64,000 bases of DNA from JACCYI01 sp963828075 (GTDB lineage Bacteria; Actinomycetota; Thermoleophilia; Solirubrobacterales; Solirubrobacteraceae): positions 3,162,001-3,226,000 of the forward strand of contig CAWHDH010000021.1 in assembly GCA_963828075.1 (NCBI GenBank), in the 5' to 3' direction. Under the pieces are notes generated by a model. It did not search any database. It saw nothing but the letters and a program-made list of their open reading frames with translations, and was not told where the DNA came from. The position numbers and the translations under genes were made by a program. Shown piece after piece: positions 23,521-31,115 of this stretch; position 1 is the stretch's first letter; each line of letters opens with the position of its first letter.

Positions 23521-23874
23521 GTGACCGTCTCCACTCGCCCCGCCAAGCGGCTCAAGCGCCGCCGCCGCGTCCGCGCCAAGGTGCAGGGCACCGCGGAGCG
23601 TCCGCGCATCGCCGTGTTCCGCTCCAACCGCGGCATCTTCGCCCAGCTCATCGACGACGACGCCGCGCGCACGCTCGCGGCCGTCAACTGGACCGAGGAC
23701 GAGCTGCGCTCGCTCGGCCGCATGGAGCAGGCCAAGCGCGCGGGCGAGCTGATCGCCGAGCGCGCCAAGGCAGCCGGCATCGAGAGCGCCGTGTTCGACC
23801 GCGGCGGCTACCAGTACCACGGCCGTGTGAAGGCCCTGGCCGAAGGCGCCCGCGAGGGCGGCCTGCGGTTCTAG
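23521..23874 (+). CDS. rplR: 50S ribosomal protein L18
   Basis: 117 residues from a GTG start, with GAGAGGA about ten bases upstream. L18 binds 5S rRNA with L5. VQGTAERPRIAVFRSNRGIF and the C-terminal FDRGGYQYHGRVKALAEGAR are diagnostic. The 52 bases after rplF hold nothing else of note. Confidence 0.98.
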   Translation: MTVSTRPAKRLKRRRRVRAKVQGTAERPRIAVFRSNRGIFAQLIDDDAARTLAAVNWTEDELRSLGRMEQAKRAGELIAERAKAAGIESAVFDRGGYQYHGRVKALAEGAREGGLRF

Positions 23875-23896
23875 ACCTACTACCCTGAGAGACCGA

Positions 23897-24517
23897 ATGG
23901 CTGCTCCCGACAGATCCGTTTCCCCCGCCGGCCTCGACCTTCAAGAGCGCGTGGTGGAGATCAACCGCGTCGCCAAGGTGGTCAAGGGCGGCCGGCGCTT
24001 CTCCTTCACCGCCCTGGTCGTGGTGGGTGACGAGAACGGGGTCGTCGGCGCCGGCTACGGCAAGGCCAACGAGGTCCCGCTCGCCATCCAGAAGGGCGTC
24101 GAGCGCGCGAAGAAGAACCTCTTCCGCGTGCCCCGCCACGGCTCCACGATCACGCACCAGACCGAGGGCGTCTTCGGCTCGGGCCGCGTGTTCATGAAGC
24201 CCGCCTCCCCCGGTACCGGCGTCATCGCCGGCGGCGGCGTGCGCGCGGTGCTCGAGCTGGCCGGGATCCACGACATCCTCTCGAAGTCGCTGGGCTCGCA
24301 GAACCCGATCAACCTGGTCAAGGCGACGATCGCCGGCCTGCAGGACCTGCGGCGCCCCGAGGAGATCGCGGCGCTGCGCGGCCTGTCGGTCAACGCCGTG
24401 CTCGGACTGACGCCGGGTGAGGCGCCCGCGGCTGAGGCCGAGGAGGCTGAGCCCGCCGCCGCTGAGCCGGAGGCCACCGAGGAGACCGCCGAGACCCCGG
24501 AGACGACGCCGGCATGA
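23897..24517 (+). CDS. rpsE: 30S ribosomal protein S5 with acidic C-terminal tail
   Basis: 206 residues. The dsRNA-binding-like N-terminal domain (VKGGRRFSFTALVVVGDENG) and the GGGVRAVLELAGIHDILSKS region are intact. After LRGLSVNAVLGL near residue 172 comes a 34-residue Glu/Ala/Pro/Thr-rich tail that is not part of standard S5. S5 is at the mRNA entry and maintains accuracy. It overlaps rpmD by four bases. Confidence 0.97.
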   Translation: MAAPDRSVSPAGLDLQERVVEINRVAKVVKGGRRFSFTALVVVGDENGVVGAGYGKANEVPLAIQKGVERAKKNLFRVPRHGSTITHQTEGVFGSGRVFMKPASPGTGVIAGGGVRAVLELAGIHDILSKSLGSQNPINLVKATIAGLQDLRRPEEIAALRGLSVNAVLGLTPGEAPAAEAEEAEPAAAEPEATEETAETPETTPA

Positions 24518-24696
24518 GCAAGCTCGTCGTCACCCAGGTCAAGTCCGCCAACGGGACCAACGGCCGCCAGCGCGACACGCTGCGCTCGCTCGGCCTGCGC
24601 AAGATCGGCCACACGGTCGAGAAGCCGGACAACCCGGCACAGCGCGGGATGGTCCACGCCGTCCGTCATCTCGTCACCGTCGAAGAGAAGGACTGA
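24514..24696 (+). CDS. rpmD: 50S ribosomal protein L30
   Basis: 60 residues. LVVTQVKSANG, QRDTLRSLGLRKIGHTVEK and the C-terminal GMVHAVRHLVTVEE are diagnostic. ATG 24514 overlaps the rpsE stop. Confidence 0.97.
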   Translation: MSKLVVTQVKSANGTNGRQRDTLRSLGLRKIGHTVEKPDNPAQRGMVHAVRHLVTVEEKD

Positions 24697-24698
24697 CC

Positions 24699-25199
24699 AT
24701 GGCCGACGAGACGACGACCGAGGAGGTCGGGCTCCACAACCTCAAGCCGGCGCCGGGGTCCAAGAAGGACCGCAAACGCGTCGGCCGCGGCCACGGCTCG
24801 GGCCACGGCAAGACCTCCGGACGCGGCCACAAGGGCGCCGGCTCCCGCTCGGGCGCCAAGGACCGGGCCCGCTTCGAGGGCGGCCAGAACCCGATCCACA
24901 TGCGGATGCGCAAGCTGCGCGGCCCGAACAAGAAGATGTCCATGCCGTTCGAGCCGTTCCGGACGCACACGCAGCCCGTGAACCTCGAGGACCTCGAGGC
25001 GCGCTTCGAGAAGGGCGCGACCGTGGATCCGGCGGCGCTGAAGGCCGTCGGCCTCGCGACGCGCCGCGACATCCCGGTCAAGGTCCTCGGCCGCGGCGAG
25101 CTGTCCAAGGCGCTCACCGTCCAGGCCCACGGCTTCTCGAAGTCCGCGCGGGAGGCCATCGAGGCCGCCGGCGGCACCGCTGTCGTCCTGGACGCCTAG
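24699..25199 (+). CDS. rplO: 50S ribosomal protein L15
   Basis: 166 residues from ATG 24699. An acidic 10-residue start precedes the standard GLHNLKPAPGSKKDRKRVGR and the Gly-rich GHGSGHGKTSGRGHKGAGSR. The C-terminal half ends in KSAREAIEAAGGTAVVLDA. L15 is a late assembly protein. secY follows after 18 bases. Confidence 0.97.
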   Translation: MADETTTEEVGLHNLKPAPGSKKDRKRVGRGHGSGHGKTSGRGHKGAGSRSGAKDRARFEGGQNPIHMRMRKLRGPNKKMSMPFEPFRTHTQPVNLEDLEARFEKGATVDPAALKAVGLATRRDIPVKVLGRGELSKALTVQAHGFSKSAREAIEAAGGTAVVLDA

Positions 25200-25217
25200 C
25201 AGCGGATCGACGGCGGC

Positions 25218-26483
25218 ATGGTCGCGACGATCTTCAACGCCTTCCGGGTCCCCGAGATCCGCAAGAAGCTCGCCTTCACGGCGCTGCTCCTCGCGCTCTA
25301 CCGCGCGGGGTCGTTCATCCCCGTCCCGGGGGTCAACGCCGACGCGCTCAAGCAGATCGAGGAGAACTACGCCGGCTCCAACGTCCTCGGCCTGCTGAAC
25401 ACGTTCACGGGCGGTGGCCTCTCCCGGATCGCGATCTTCGCGCTCGGGATCATGCCGTACATCACGGCCTCGATCATCCTGCAGCTCCTGACGGTCGTCT
25501 CGCCGTCGCTGGAGAAGCTCAAGAACGAGGGCGAGGTCGGGCAGGCGAAGATCACGCAGTACACGCGCTACCTGACCGTCGGCCTGGCGGCCGCGCAGGC
25601 CGTCGGCTACGTCTTCCTGTTCCGCTCCCAGGGCAACGCCGCCGGGGCGCCCGTGATCGACAACTTCAGCGCTGCGACCGTCATCCTGCTCGTCGTCTGC
25701 CTCACCGCCGGCTGCGTGCTGCTGATGTGGATGGGCGAGCTGATCACCCAGCGCGGCATCGGCAACGGGATCTCGCTGATGATCTTCGCGTCGATCGTCT
25801 CCGGGCTGCCCCAGGGCATCCAGGCGTGGGCGACCAACTCGGACCAGATCTTCAAGGTGATGATGCCGTTCGTCGCGCTCGGGGTGATCGCGGCGATCGT
25901 GTTCGTCCAGGAGGGCCAGCGCCGGATCCCCGTGCAGTACGCCAAGCGCGTGATCGGCCGGCGGATGAGCTCGGGTGGCCAGACCTACCTGCCACTGCGC
26001 GTCAACATGGCGGGCGTCATCCCGGTCATCTTCGCCGCCTCGATCATGGCGTTCCCGCCCACGGTCGGCGAGCTCGTGCCCGGCGCGAAGGCGCTCTCGA
26101 ACTTCTTCTCGCCCAACGGCTGGGCCTACATCGGCGGCGAGACCGTGTTCATCATCCTCTTCACGTACTTCTACACGGCGGTCACGTTCAACCCGGTCGA
26201 GCAGGCCGACAACCTCCGAAAATACGGCGGGTTCATCCCCGGGGTTCGCCCGGGGCGGCCGACCGCGGAGTTCCTGGACCGGATCCTGGCCCGCCTGACG
26301 TTCCCGGGTGCCCTGTACCTGGCCGCGGTCGCCGCGCTGCCGACGATCCTCATCAACCAGACGTCGGCGAACTTCTTCTTCGGCGGCACGTCGATCCTGA
26401 TCGTGGTCGGCGTCGCGCTCGACACCATGAAGCAGCTCGAGGCGCAGCTGATGATGCGCAACTACGAGGGCTTCTTGAAGTAG
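25218..26483 (+). CDS. secY: Preprotein translocase subunit SecY
   Basis: 421 residues with ten hydrophobic segments. This is the channel of the Sec translocon. The plug and helix 2 region (GLLNTFTGGGLSRIAIFALG, then PYITASIILQLL) and the conserved loop QEGQRRIPVQYAKR, helix 7-8 PLRVNMAGVIPVIFA and C-terminal LMMRNYEGFLK are present. It ends the spc ribosomal genes; its TAG stop doubles as the first bases of the adk -10-like hexamer. Confidence 0.98.
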   Translation: MVATIFNAFRVPEIRKKLAFTALLLALYRAGSFIPVPGVNADALKQIEENYAGSNVLGLLNTFTGGGLSRIAIFALGIMPYITASIILQLLTVVSPSLEKLKNEGEVGQAKITQYTRYLTVGLAAAQAVGYVFLFRSQGNAAGAPVIDNFSAATVILLVVCLTAGCVLLMWMGELITQRGIGNGISLMIFASIVSGLPQGIQAWATNSDQIFKVMMPFVALGVIAAIVFVQEGQRRIPVQYAKRVIGRRMSSGGQTYLPLRVNMAGVIPVIFAASIMAFPPTVGELVPGAKALSNFFSPNGWAYIGGETVFIILFTYFYTAVTFNPVEQADNLRKYGGFIPGVRPGRPTAEFLDRILARLTFPGALYLAAVAALPTILINQTSANFFFGGTSILIVVGVALDTMKQLEAQLMMRNYEGFLK

Positions 26484-26496
26484 CCTGGCGGGCTCT

Positions 26497-27165
26497 GTGA
26501 GTGAATTGAACCTGATCCTCCTCGGCCCCCCGGGCGCCGGCAAGGGCACGCAGGCCGACCGGCTGCGCAACGACTTCGACCTGCCCTACATGGCGACCGG
26601 GGACATGCTCCGCGCGCACGTCAAGGGCGCCACCGAGCTCGGCCGCCAGGCCAAGGCGTACATGGACGACGGCGCGCTGGTGCCCGACGACCTGATCATC
26701 GCCATGCTCCTCGAGCGCATCGACGCCGAGGGCGAGGACGGCTTCCTGCTCGACGGGTTCCCCCGGACGGTCCCGCAGGCCGACGCGCTCGACGAGGCGA
26801 TCGGCGGCCGCGGGCGCCGGCTCACCGGCGTGTTGCTGATCGAGGCCCCGGACGAGGTCGTGGTCCGGCGGATCTCCGGCCGCCGGATGGCCGAGAGCGG
26901 CCGCGTCTACCACGTCGACTTCGACCCGCCCGAGGTCGAGGGCATCGACGACGACGACGGCACCGCGCTGATCCAGCGCGAGGACGACAAGCCCGAGACG
27001 GTGCTCAAGCGCCTGGAGGCCTACCACCGCCAGACCGAGCCGCTGATCGAGTACTACGACGAGCGCGGCCTGCTGCACCGCTTCGACGGCACCCGGCCGC
27101 CCACGGAGGTGCACGACCACATCCGCGCCACGCTGGCGACGCTGCGCCTCGAAGAGCGGCTGTGA
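26497..27165 (+). CDS. adk: Adenylate kinase
   Basis: 222 residues from GTG 26497. It balances ATP + AMP with 2 ADP. P-loop GPPGAGKGTQ is at residues 9-18; GDMLRAHV and GFPRTVPQA follow. It is a long-LID form: the LID (ISGRRMAESGRVYHVDFDPP) lacks the four zinc cysteines found in Gram-positive Firmicutes enzymes. A TAGCCT hexamer (26481-26486) ends ten bases before GTG, suggesting an extra promoter. It overlaps map by four bases. Confidence 0.98.
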   Translation: MSELNLILLGPPGAGKGTQADRLRNDFDLPYMATGDMLRAHVKGATELGRQAKAYMDDGALVPDDLIIAMLLERIDAEGEDGFLLDGFPRTVPQADALDEAIGGRGRRLTGVLLIEAPDEVVVRRISGRRMAESGRVYHVDFDPPEVEGIDDDDGTALIQREDDKPETVLKRLEAYHRQTEPLIEYYDERGLLHRFDGTRPPTEVHDHIRATLATLRLEERL

Positions 27166-27935
27166 TCATCAAGAAGACCCCCGCGGAGATCGACAGCATG
27201 GCCGCGGCCGGTCAGATCCACGCCCGCTGCATGGATCTCCTGGCGCGCAAGATCCGCCCTGGTGTCACGACGGGCGAGCTCGACGCCGCGGCCGAGAAGT
27301 TCATCCGGTCCCAGGGCGCCACGCCGGCCTTCAAGGGCTACCGCGGGTTCCCCGGCTCGATCTGCGCGTCGCCGAACCACATGGTCGTCCACGGCATCCC
27401 GGGGAAGTACAAGCTCGAGCGCGGCGACGTGCTGTCCGTCGACATCGGGGTCGTCTTCGACGGCTGGGTGGCCGACGGCGCGCGGACGTTCCCGGTGGGC
27501 GACATCTCGCCGGTGGCCGCGAAGCTGCTCGAGGTCACCGAGGAGTCCCTGCACCGGGCGACCGCGCAGGCGCGGCCCGGCAACCGCCTCGGCGACGTCT
27601 CGCACGCGGTCCAGGAGCACGTCGAGGCCAACGGCTTCTCGGTCGTGCGGTCGCTCGTCGGCCACGGGATCGGCCGCTCGATGCACGAGGAGCCCCAGAT
27701 CCCCAACTACGGGCCTCCGGGCAAGGGCATCCTGCTCGAGGAGGGGATGGTGCTGGCGATCGAGCCGATGACCACGGCGGGTCGCCACATGGTCCGCATG
27801 GGCGACGACGGCTGGGCGATCTACTCCCAGGACGGCTCGGTTTCGGCCCACTTCGAGTTCACCGTGGCCGTCACCGGTGACGGGCCGCGCATCCTCACCC
27901 CGTGGCACGAGGCGCGCGACCGCGCCGCCGCCTGA
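27162..27935 (+). CDS. map: Methionine aminopeptidase, type I
   Basis: 257 residues from GTG 27162. It removes the initiator methionine. The five metal ligands are visible in order: Asp in SVDIGVVFDGW, Asp in VADGARTF, His in GHGIGRSMHEEP, Glu in LAIEPMT and Glu in HFEFTVAV. There is no N-terminal zinc finger extension, so it is the compact form. Overlap with adk implies coupled translation. infA normally follows but does not here. Confidence 0.97.
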   Translation: MIIKKTPAEIDSMAAAGQIHARCMDLLARKIRPGVTTGELDAAAEKFIRSQGATPAFKGYRGFPGSICASPNHMVVHGIPGKYKLERGDVLSVDIGVVFDGWVADGARTFPVGDISPVAAKLLEVTEESLHRATAQARPGNRLGDVSHAVQEHVEANGFSVVRSLVGHGIGRSMHEEPQIPNYGPPGKGILLEEGMVLAIEPMTTAGRHMVRMGDDGWAIYSQDGSVSAHFEFTVAVTGDGPRILTPWHEARDRAAA

Positions 27936-27981
27936 GCCGGCCACCATCGGTTTGCTAATCTGCTTCGTCGCGCTCGGCGCC

Positions 27982-27987
27982 TATAAG
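27982..27987 (+). promoter_or_regulatory. Possible -10 of the rpmJ-rplQ unit
   Basis: TATAAG; the expected start falls near 27994, exactly at the first base of the leader structure GTGAAG. No good -35 is seen at the right spacing. Confidence 0.35.
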
Positions 27988-28067
27988 GCTGCCGTGAAGC
28001 GATCGCTCCGCGGAGCGGTAGCGGCGCCCGCAACGGGCGCCAGAGCCGCTCCACTGGACTTCACAGC
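27987..28067 (+). ncRNA. Three-way-junction leader upstream of rpmJ
   Basis: Outer stem GTGAAG (27994-27999) with CTTCAC (28059-28064), extended across a bulge by GGCT/AGCC. Inside are hairpin CGCTCCGCGGAGCG (28004-28017) and hairpin 28020-28050 built on GGCGCCCG-CAA-CGGGCGCC. This occupies most of the 143 bases between map and rpmJ, where infA would usually be. It may be a ribosomal-protein-binding leader; no known motif is recognised. Confidence 0.5.
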
Positions 28068-28078
28068 CGAAAGGGAAC

Positions 28079-28192
28079 ATGAAGGTACGTCCGTCGGTCA
28101 AGCCGATGTGTGAGAAGTGCAAGATCATCCGGCGCCACGGTCGTGTCCTCGTGATCTGCCAGAACCCGCGCCACAAGCAGAAGCAGGGGTAG
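28079..28192 (+). CDS. rpmJ: 50S ribosomal protein L36
   Basis: 37 residues: MKVRPSVKPMCEKCKIIRRH ending NPRHKQKQG. The zinc ligands C-x2-C ... C ... H are present, so this is the zinc form. AAAGGGAAC before the ATG is the Shine-Dalgarno. rpsM follows after ten bases. Confidence 0.97.
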   Translation: MKVRPSVKPMCEKCKIIRRHGRVLVICQNPRHKQKQG

Positions 28193-28202
28193 CCGAACAA
28201 AT

Positions 28203-28586
28203 ATGGCTCGTATCGCCGGGGTCAACATCCCGCTCAACAAGCGCGTCGAGATCGGTCTCACGTACGTCTACGGAATCGGTCGCTCGACCTCCAACGAGAT
28301 GCTCGCCAAGCTCGGCATCTCCCCGGACACCTACGTCCGCGACCTCACCGAGGACGAGGTCTCCAAGCTTCGCGACCTGATCGACACGGACTACACGGTC
28401 GAGGGCGACCTCCGCCGCGAGCGCTCCCAGAACATCAAGCGCCTGATGGAGATCGGCTGCTACAGAGGGATCCGCCACCGCCGCGGGCTGCCCGTGCGCG
28501 GGCAGAAGACCAAGACCAACGCCCGGACGCGCAAGGGACCCAAGCGCATGCAGGTCGCCGGCAAGAAGAAGGCAGGCAAGAAGTAG
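28203..28586 (+). CDS. rpsM: 30S ribosomal protein S13
   Basis: 127 residues. MARIAGVNIPLNKRVEIGLT, the helix-two-turns-helix (YGIGRSTSNEMLAKLGI) and RGIRHRRGLPVRGQKTKTNA are diagnostic. S13 touches P-site tRNA and bridges to the 50S. The lysine-rich C-terminus (AGKKKAGKK) is typical. Confidence 0.98.
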   Translation: MARIAGVNIPLNKRVEIGLTYVYGIGRSTSNEMLAKLGISPDTYVRDLTEDEVSKLRDLIDTDYTVEGDLRRERSQNIKRLMEIGCYRGIRHRRGLPVRGQKTKTNARTRKGPKRMQVAGKKKAGKK

Positions 28587-28589
28587 CCC

Positions 28590-28985
28590 ATGCCAGCACC
28601 CAAGCGCCCCCAGCGCGGCCGCCGCAAGGTCCGCAAGAACATCCCCATCGGCCAGGCCCACATCAAGACGAGCTTCAACAACACGATCGTCGCCCTCACC
28701 GACCGCGAGGGCAACGTGATCGCGTGGGAGTCCGCCGGCGGCGCCGGCTTCAAGGGCTCCCGCAAGTCGACCCCCTTCGCCGCGCAGGTCACCGCTGACG
28801 CGGCCGCGCGCAAGGGCATCGAGCAGGGCATGCAGAAGGTCGAGGTCTTCGTGAAGGGCCCGGGCTCGGGCCGCGAGACCGCGATCCGCTCGCTGCAGGC
28901 CGCCGGGCTCGAGGTCACCGGCGTCAAGGACGTCACACCCCAGGCACACAACGGCTGCCGCCCACGCAAGCGGCGAAGGGTCTGA
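28590..28985 (+). CDS. rpsK: 30S ribosomal protein S11
   Basis: 131 residues. GQAHIKTSFNNTIVALTDRE, GAGFKGSRKSTPFAAQ and the C-terminal VTPQAHNGCRPRKRRRV are diagnostic. S11 lines the E-site side of the platform. Three bases after rpsM. Confidence 0.98.
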   Translation: MPAPKRPQRGRRKVRKNIPIGQAHIKTSFNNTIVALTDREGNVIAWESAGGAGFKGSRKSTPFAAQVTADAAARKGIEQGMQKVEVFVKGPGSGRETAIRSLQAAGLEVTGVKDVTPQAHNGCRPRKRRRV

Positions 28986-28992
28986 TCACCGC

Positions 28993-29613
28993 ATGGCTCG
29001 CGATACCTCTCCCCAGTGCAAGCAGTGCCGCCGCGAAGGGCAGAAGCTCTTCCTCAAGGGCGAGCGCTGCCTGACCGACAAGTGCGGCGTCGAGCGCCGC
29101 TCCTATCCGCCCGGCGAGCACGGCCGCGGCCGCCAGAAGCAGTCCGAGTACCGCGTCCAGCTGCGTGAGAAGCAGAAGGCCCGCCGCTACTACGGCGTGC
29201 TCGAGGCGCAGTTCCGCACGTACTACGCCAAGGCCTCCCGCCAGCCCGGGATCACCGGCGAGAACCTGCTGCGGATCCTCGAGTGCCGCTTCGACAACGT
29301 CCTCGTGCGCCTCGGCTTCGCCGCCTCGCGGCGCCAGGCGCGCCAGCTCATCCGCCACGGCCACTGGACGGTCAACGGCCGCCGCGTCGACATCCCGAGT
29401 TACCAGGTCCGCGCCAACGACGTGATCGCCGTCAAGGCGGGCACGGGCGCGGAGACGGTCATTCGTGACGCCACCGAGCTCACCGCCCAGGTGCCGCCGT
29501 GGCTGCAGGCCGATCACGACTCGCTGACGGCGAAGGTGCTGCGCAAGCCCGAGCGGCGGGAGATCGCCGCCCCGGTGCAAGAGCAGCTCATCGTCGAGCT
29601 GTACTCGAAGTAA
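28993..29613 (+). CDS. rpsD: 30S ribosomal protein S4, zinc-binding type
   Basis: 206 residues. The N-terminus has four cysteines (QCKQCRREG and RCLTDKCGV), which make the zinc knuckle of the C+ form. The S4 RNA-binding domain LRILECRFDNVLVRLGFAAS and RQLIRHGHWTVNGRRVDIPS follow. S4 starts 16S rRNA assembly and in some bacteria represses the alpha operon. Confidence 0.98.
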   Translation: MARDTSPQCKQCRREGQKLFLKGERCLTDKCGVERRSYPPGEHGRGRQKQSEYRVQLREKQKARRYYGVLEAQFRTYYAKASRQPGITGENLLRILECRFDNVLVRLGFAASRRQARQLIRHGHWTVNGRRVDIPSYQVRANDVIAVKAGTGAETVIRDATELTAQVPPWLQADHDSLTAKVLRKPERREIAAPVQEQLIVELYSK

Positions 29614-29698
29614 GCCGACGGGCGGTCATTTGACGCGGGCGTCGATGTACGCGCCCGCCGCTCCCTCCCCCTCCCCCCGATACGACGTTAGGACCCTG

Positions 29699-30694
29699 AT
29701 GCTTGACTTCCAGATTCCCCGGATAACTGCCGAAACGGTCGAGGAAAATCGCGGCAGCTTCACCGTCGAGCCGCTCGACCGTGGCTTCGGCTACACGTTC
29801 GGGAACTCGCTGCGGCGCGTCCTGCTGGCGTCGCTCGCCGGCGCGGCGGTGACCTCCGTGCGCATCGAGGGGGTCGCGCACGAGTTCTCGACGATCCCCG
29901 GCGTGACCGAGGACGTCACCGACATCGTCCTCAACCTCAAGGGCATCGTGTGCCGGATGCACTCCGACGCCACCGAGATCGAGGCGCCGCTGGTCGTCAC
30001 CGGCCCCGGCGAGATCACGGCGAAGGACATCGACCTGCCCTCGGGCGTCGAGATCCTCAACCCCGACGCGCACATCGCGACGCTCGAGAAGAAGACCAAG
30101 CTCGAGCTCTACCTCACGATCGGCCGGGGCCGCGGATACACGCCCGCGGAGGAGAACAAGTCGCCCGACCAGCCGATCGGCGTCATCCCGATCGACTCGA
30201 TCTTCTCGCCCGTGCGGCGCGTCGCCTATGCCGTCGAGCAGGCGCGCGTCGGCCAGCGCACCGACTTCGACCGGCTGACGCTCGACATCGAGACGGACGG
30301 GTCGATCGACCCGACGGCCGCGCTGCGCGAGGCGGCCGAGATCCTGATCTCGTCGCTGTCGATCTTCACCGACGCCGACCGCATCGAGGAGCTGCGCGCC
30401 GGCCCGTCCGGCATGGCGCTCGAGAACGGCGGCGGCCCGGCCGGCGCCGGCGCGGCCCTGGCCGGCGGTGGCACCCGTCCCGGCGGCGGCCCGATGGACG
30501 ACATCCTGATCGAGGAGCTCGAGCTCGGCGTCCGGTCCTACAACTGCCTCAAGCGGGCGGGGATCCAGACCGTCGGCGACCTCGTGTCGAAGTCCGAGGG
30601 GGAGCTCAACGCGATCCCGAACTTCGGCAAGAAGTCCATCGACGAGGTCATCGAGACCCTCGAGCAGCGTGGCCTCGGGCTGCGCAACGACTAA
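29699..30694 (+). CDS. rpoA: DNA-directed RNA polymerase subunit alpha
   Basis: 331 residues from ATG 29699 (MLDFQIPRI), after TTAGGACC; an upstream in-frame ATG at 29630 would add an unconserved Pro/Ser segment. The N-terminal dimerisation domain (GFGYTFGNSLRRVLLASLAG) and the C-terminal DNA- and activator-binding domain (GVRSYNCLKRAGIQTVGDLV, NFGKKSIDEV) are joined by a Gly/Ala-rich linker near residues 244-265 that is longer than usual. Confidence 0.97.
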   Translation: MLDFQIPRITAETVEENRGSFTVEPLDRGFGYTFGNSLRRVLLASLAGAAVTSVRIEGVAHEFSTIPGVTEDVTDIVLNLKGIVCRMHSDATEIEAPLVVTGPGEITAKDIDLPSGVEILNPDAHIATLEKKTKLELYLTIGRGRGYTPAEENKSPDQPIGVIPIDSIFSPVRRVAYAVEQARVGQRTDFDRLTLDIETDGSIDPTAALREAAEILISSLSIFTDADRIEELRAGPSGMALENGGGPAGAGAALAGGGTRPGGGPMDDILIEELELGVRSYNCLKRAGIQTVGDLVSKSEGELNAIPNFGKKSIDEVIETLEQRGLGLRND

Positions 30695-30708
30695 GGTTCC
30701 GGCCCACC

Positions 30709-31065
30709 ATGCGCCACCAGAAGACCCGTCACAAGCTCTCGAGGAGCACGGCGCACCGCAAGGCGCTCCTGGCCAACCTCTGCATCGAGGTGATCGACCA
30801 CGAGCGGATCAAGACGACCGAGGCCAAGGCCAAGGCCGTCAAGCCGGAGATCGAGAAGTTGATCACGCTCGCCCGGCGCGGTGACCTCCACGCCCGCCGG
30901 CAGGCCATGTCGACGCTCGGACACCCCGACAAGGGAGTCATCTACAAGCTGTTCGACGAGATCGCCCCGCGGTACACGGAGCGCCCCGGCGGCTACACCC
31001 GGATCCTGAAGCTCGGGCCGCGGCGGTCCGATTCGACGGAGATGGTCTATCTAGAGCTGGTGTAA
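30709..31065 (+). CDS. rplQ: 50S ribosomal protein L17
   Basis: 118 residues from ATG 30709. MRHQKTRHKLSRSTAHRKAL, the KTTEAKAKAVKPEIEKLITL region and the C-terminal GYTRILKLGPRRSDSTEMVY are diagnostic. Last gene of the alpha operon. Its TAA stop is the first three bases of the stop-linked hairpin repeat. Confidence 0.98.
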   Translation: MRHQKTRHKLSRSTAHRKALLANLCIEVIDHERIKTTEAKAKAVKPEIEKLITLARRGDLHARRQAMSTLGHPDKGVIYKLFDEIAPRYTERPGGYTRILKLGPRRSDSTEMVYLELV

Positions 31066-31110
31066 CGTCGCCCAGAGGACGAGCGCCAGCGAAGTCCGGC
31101 CGGGCGAAAC
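31063..31110 (+). repeat. Stop-codon-linked hairpin repeat, copy 2
   Basis: 48 bases from the rplQ TAA (TAACGTCGCCCAGAGG ... GGGCGAAAC). Stem TCGCCC/GGGCGA, inner stem GGAC/GTCC, apical CG-CCAG-CG. Copies at 10451 and 44355 keep the pairing with changed bases. Confidence 0.8.
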
Positions 31111-31115
31111 TTGTA

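Noticed and set aside
27936..28078. A hidden infA
   Set aside because: All frames were read; the gap is too short and encodes nothing like IF-1.
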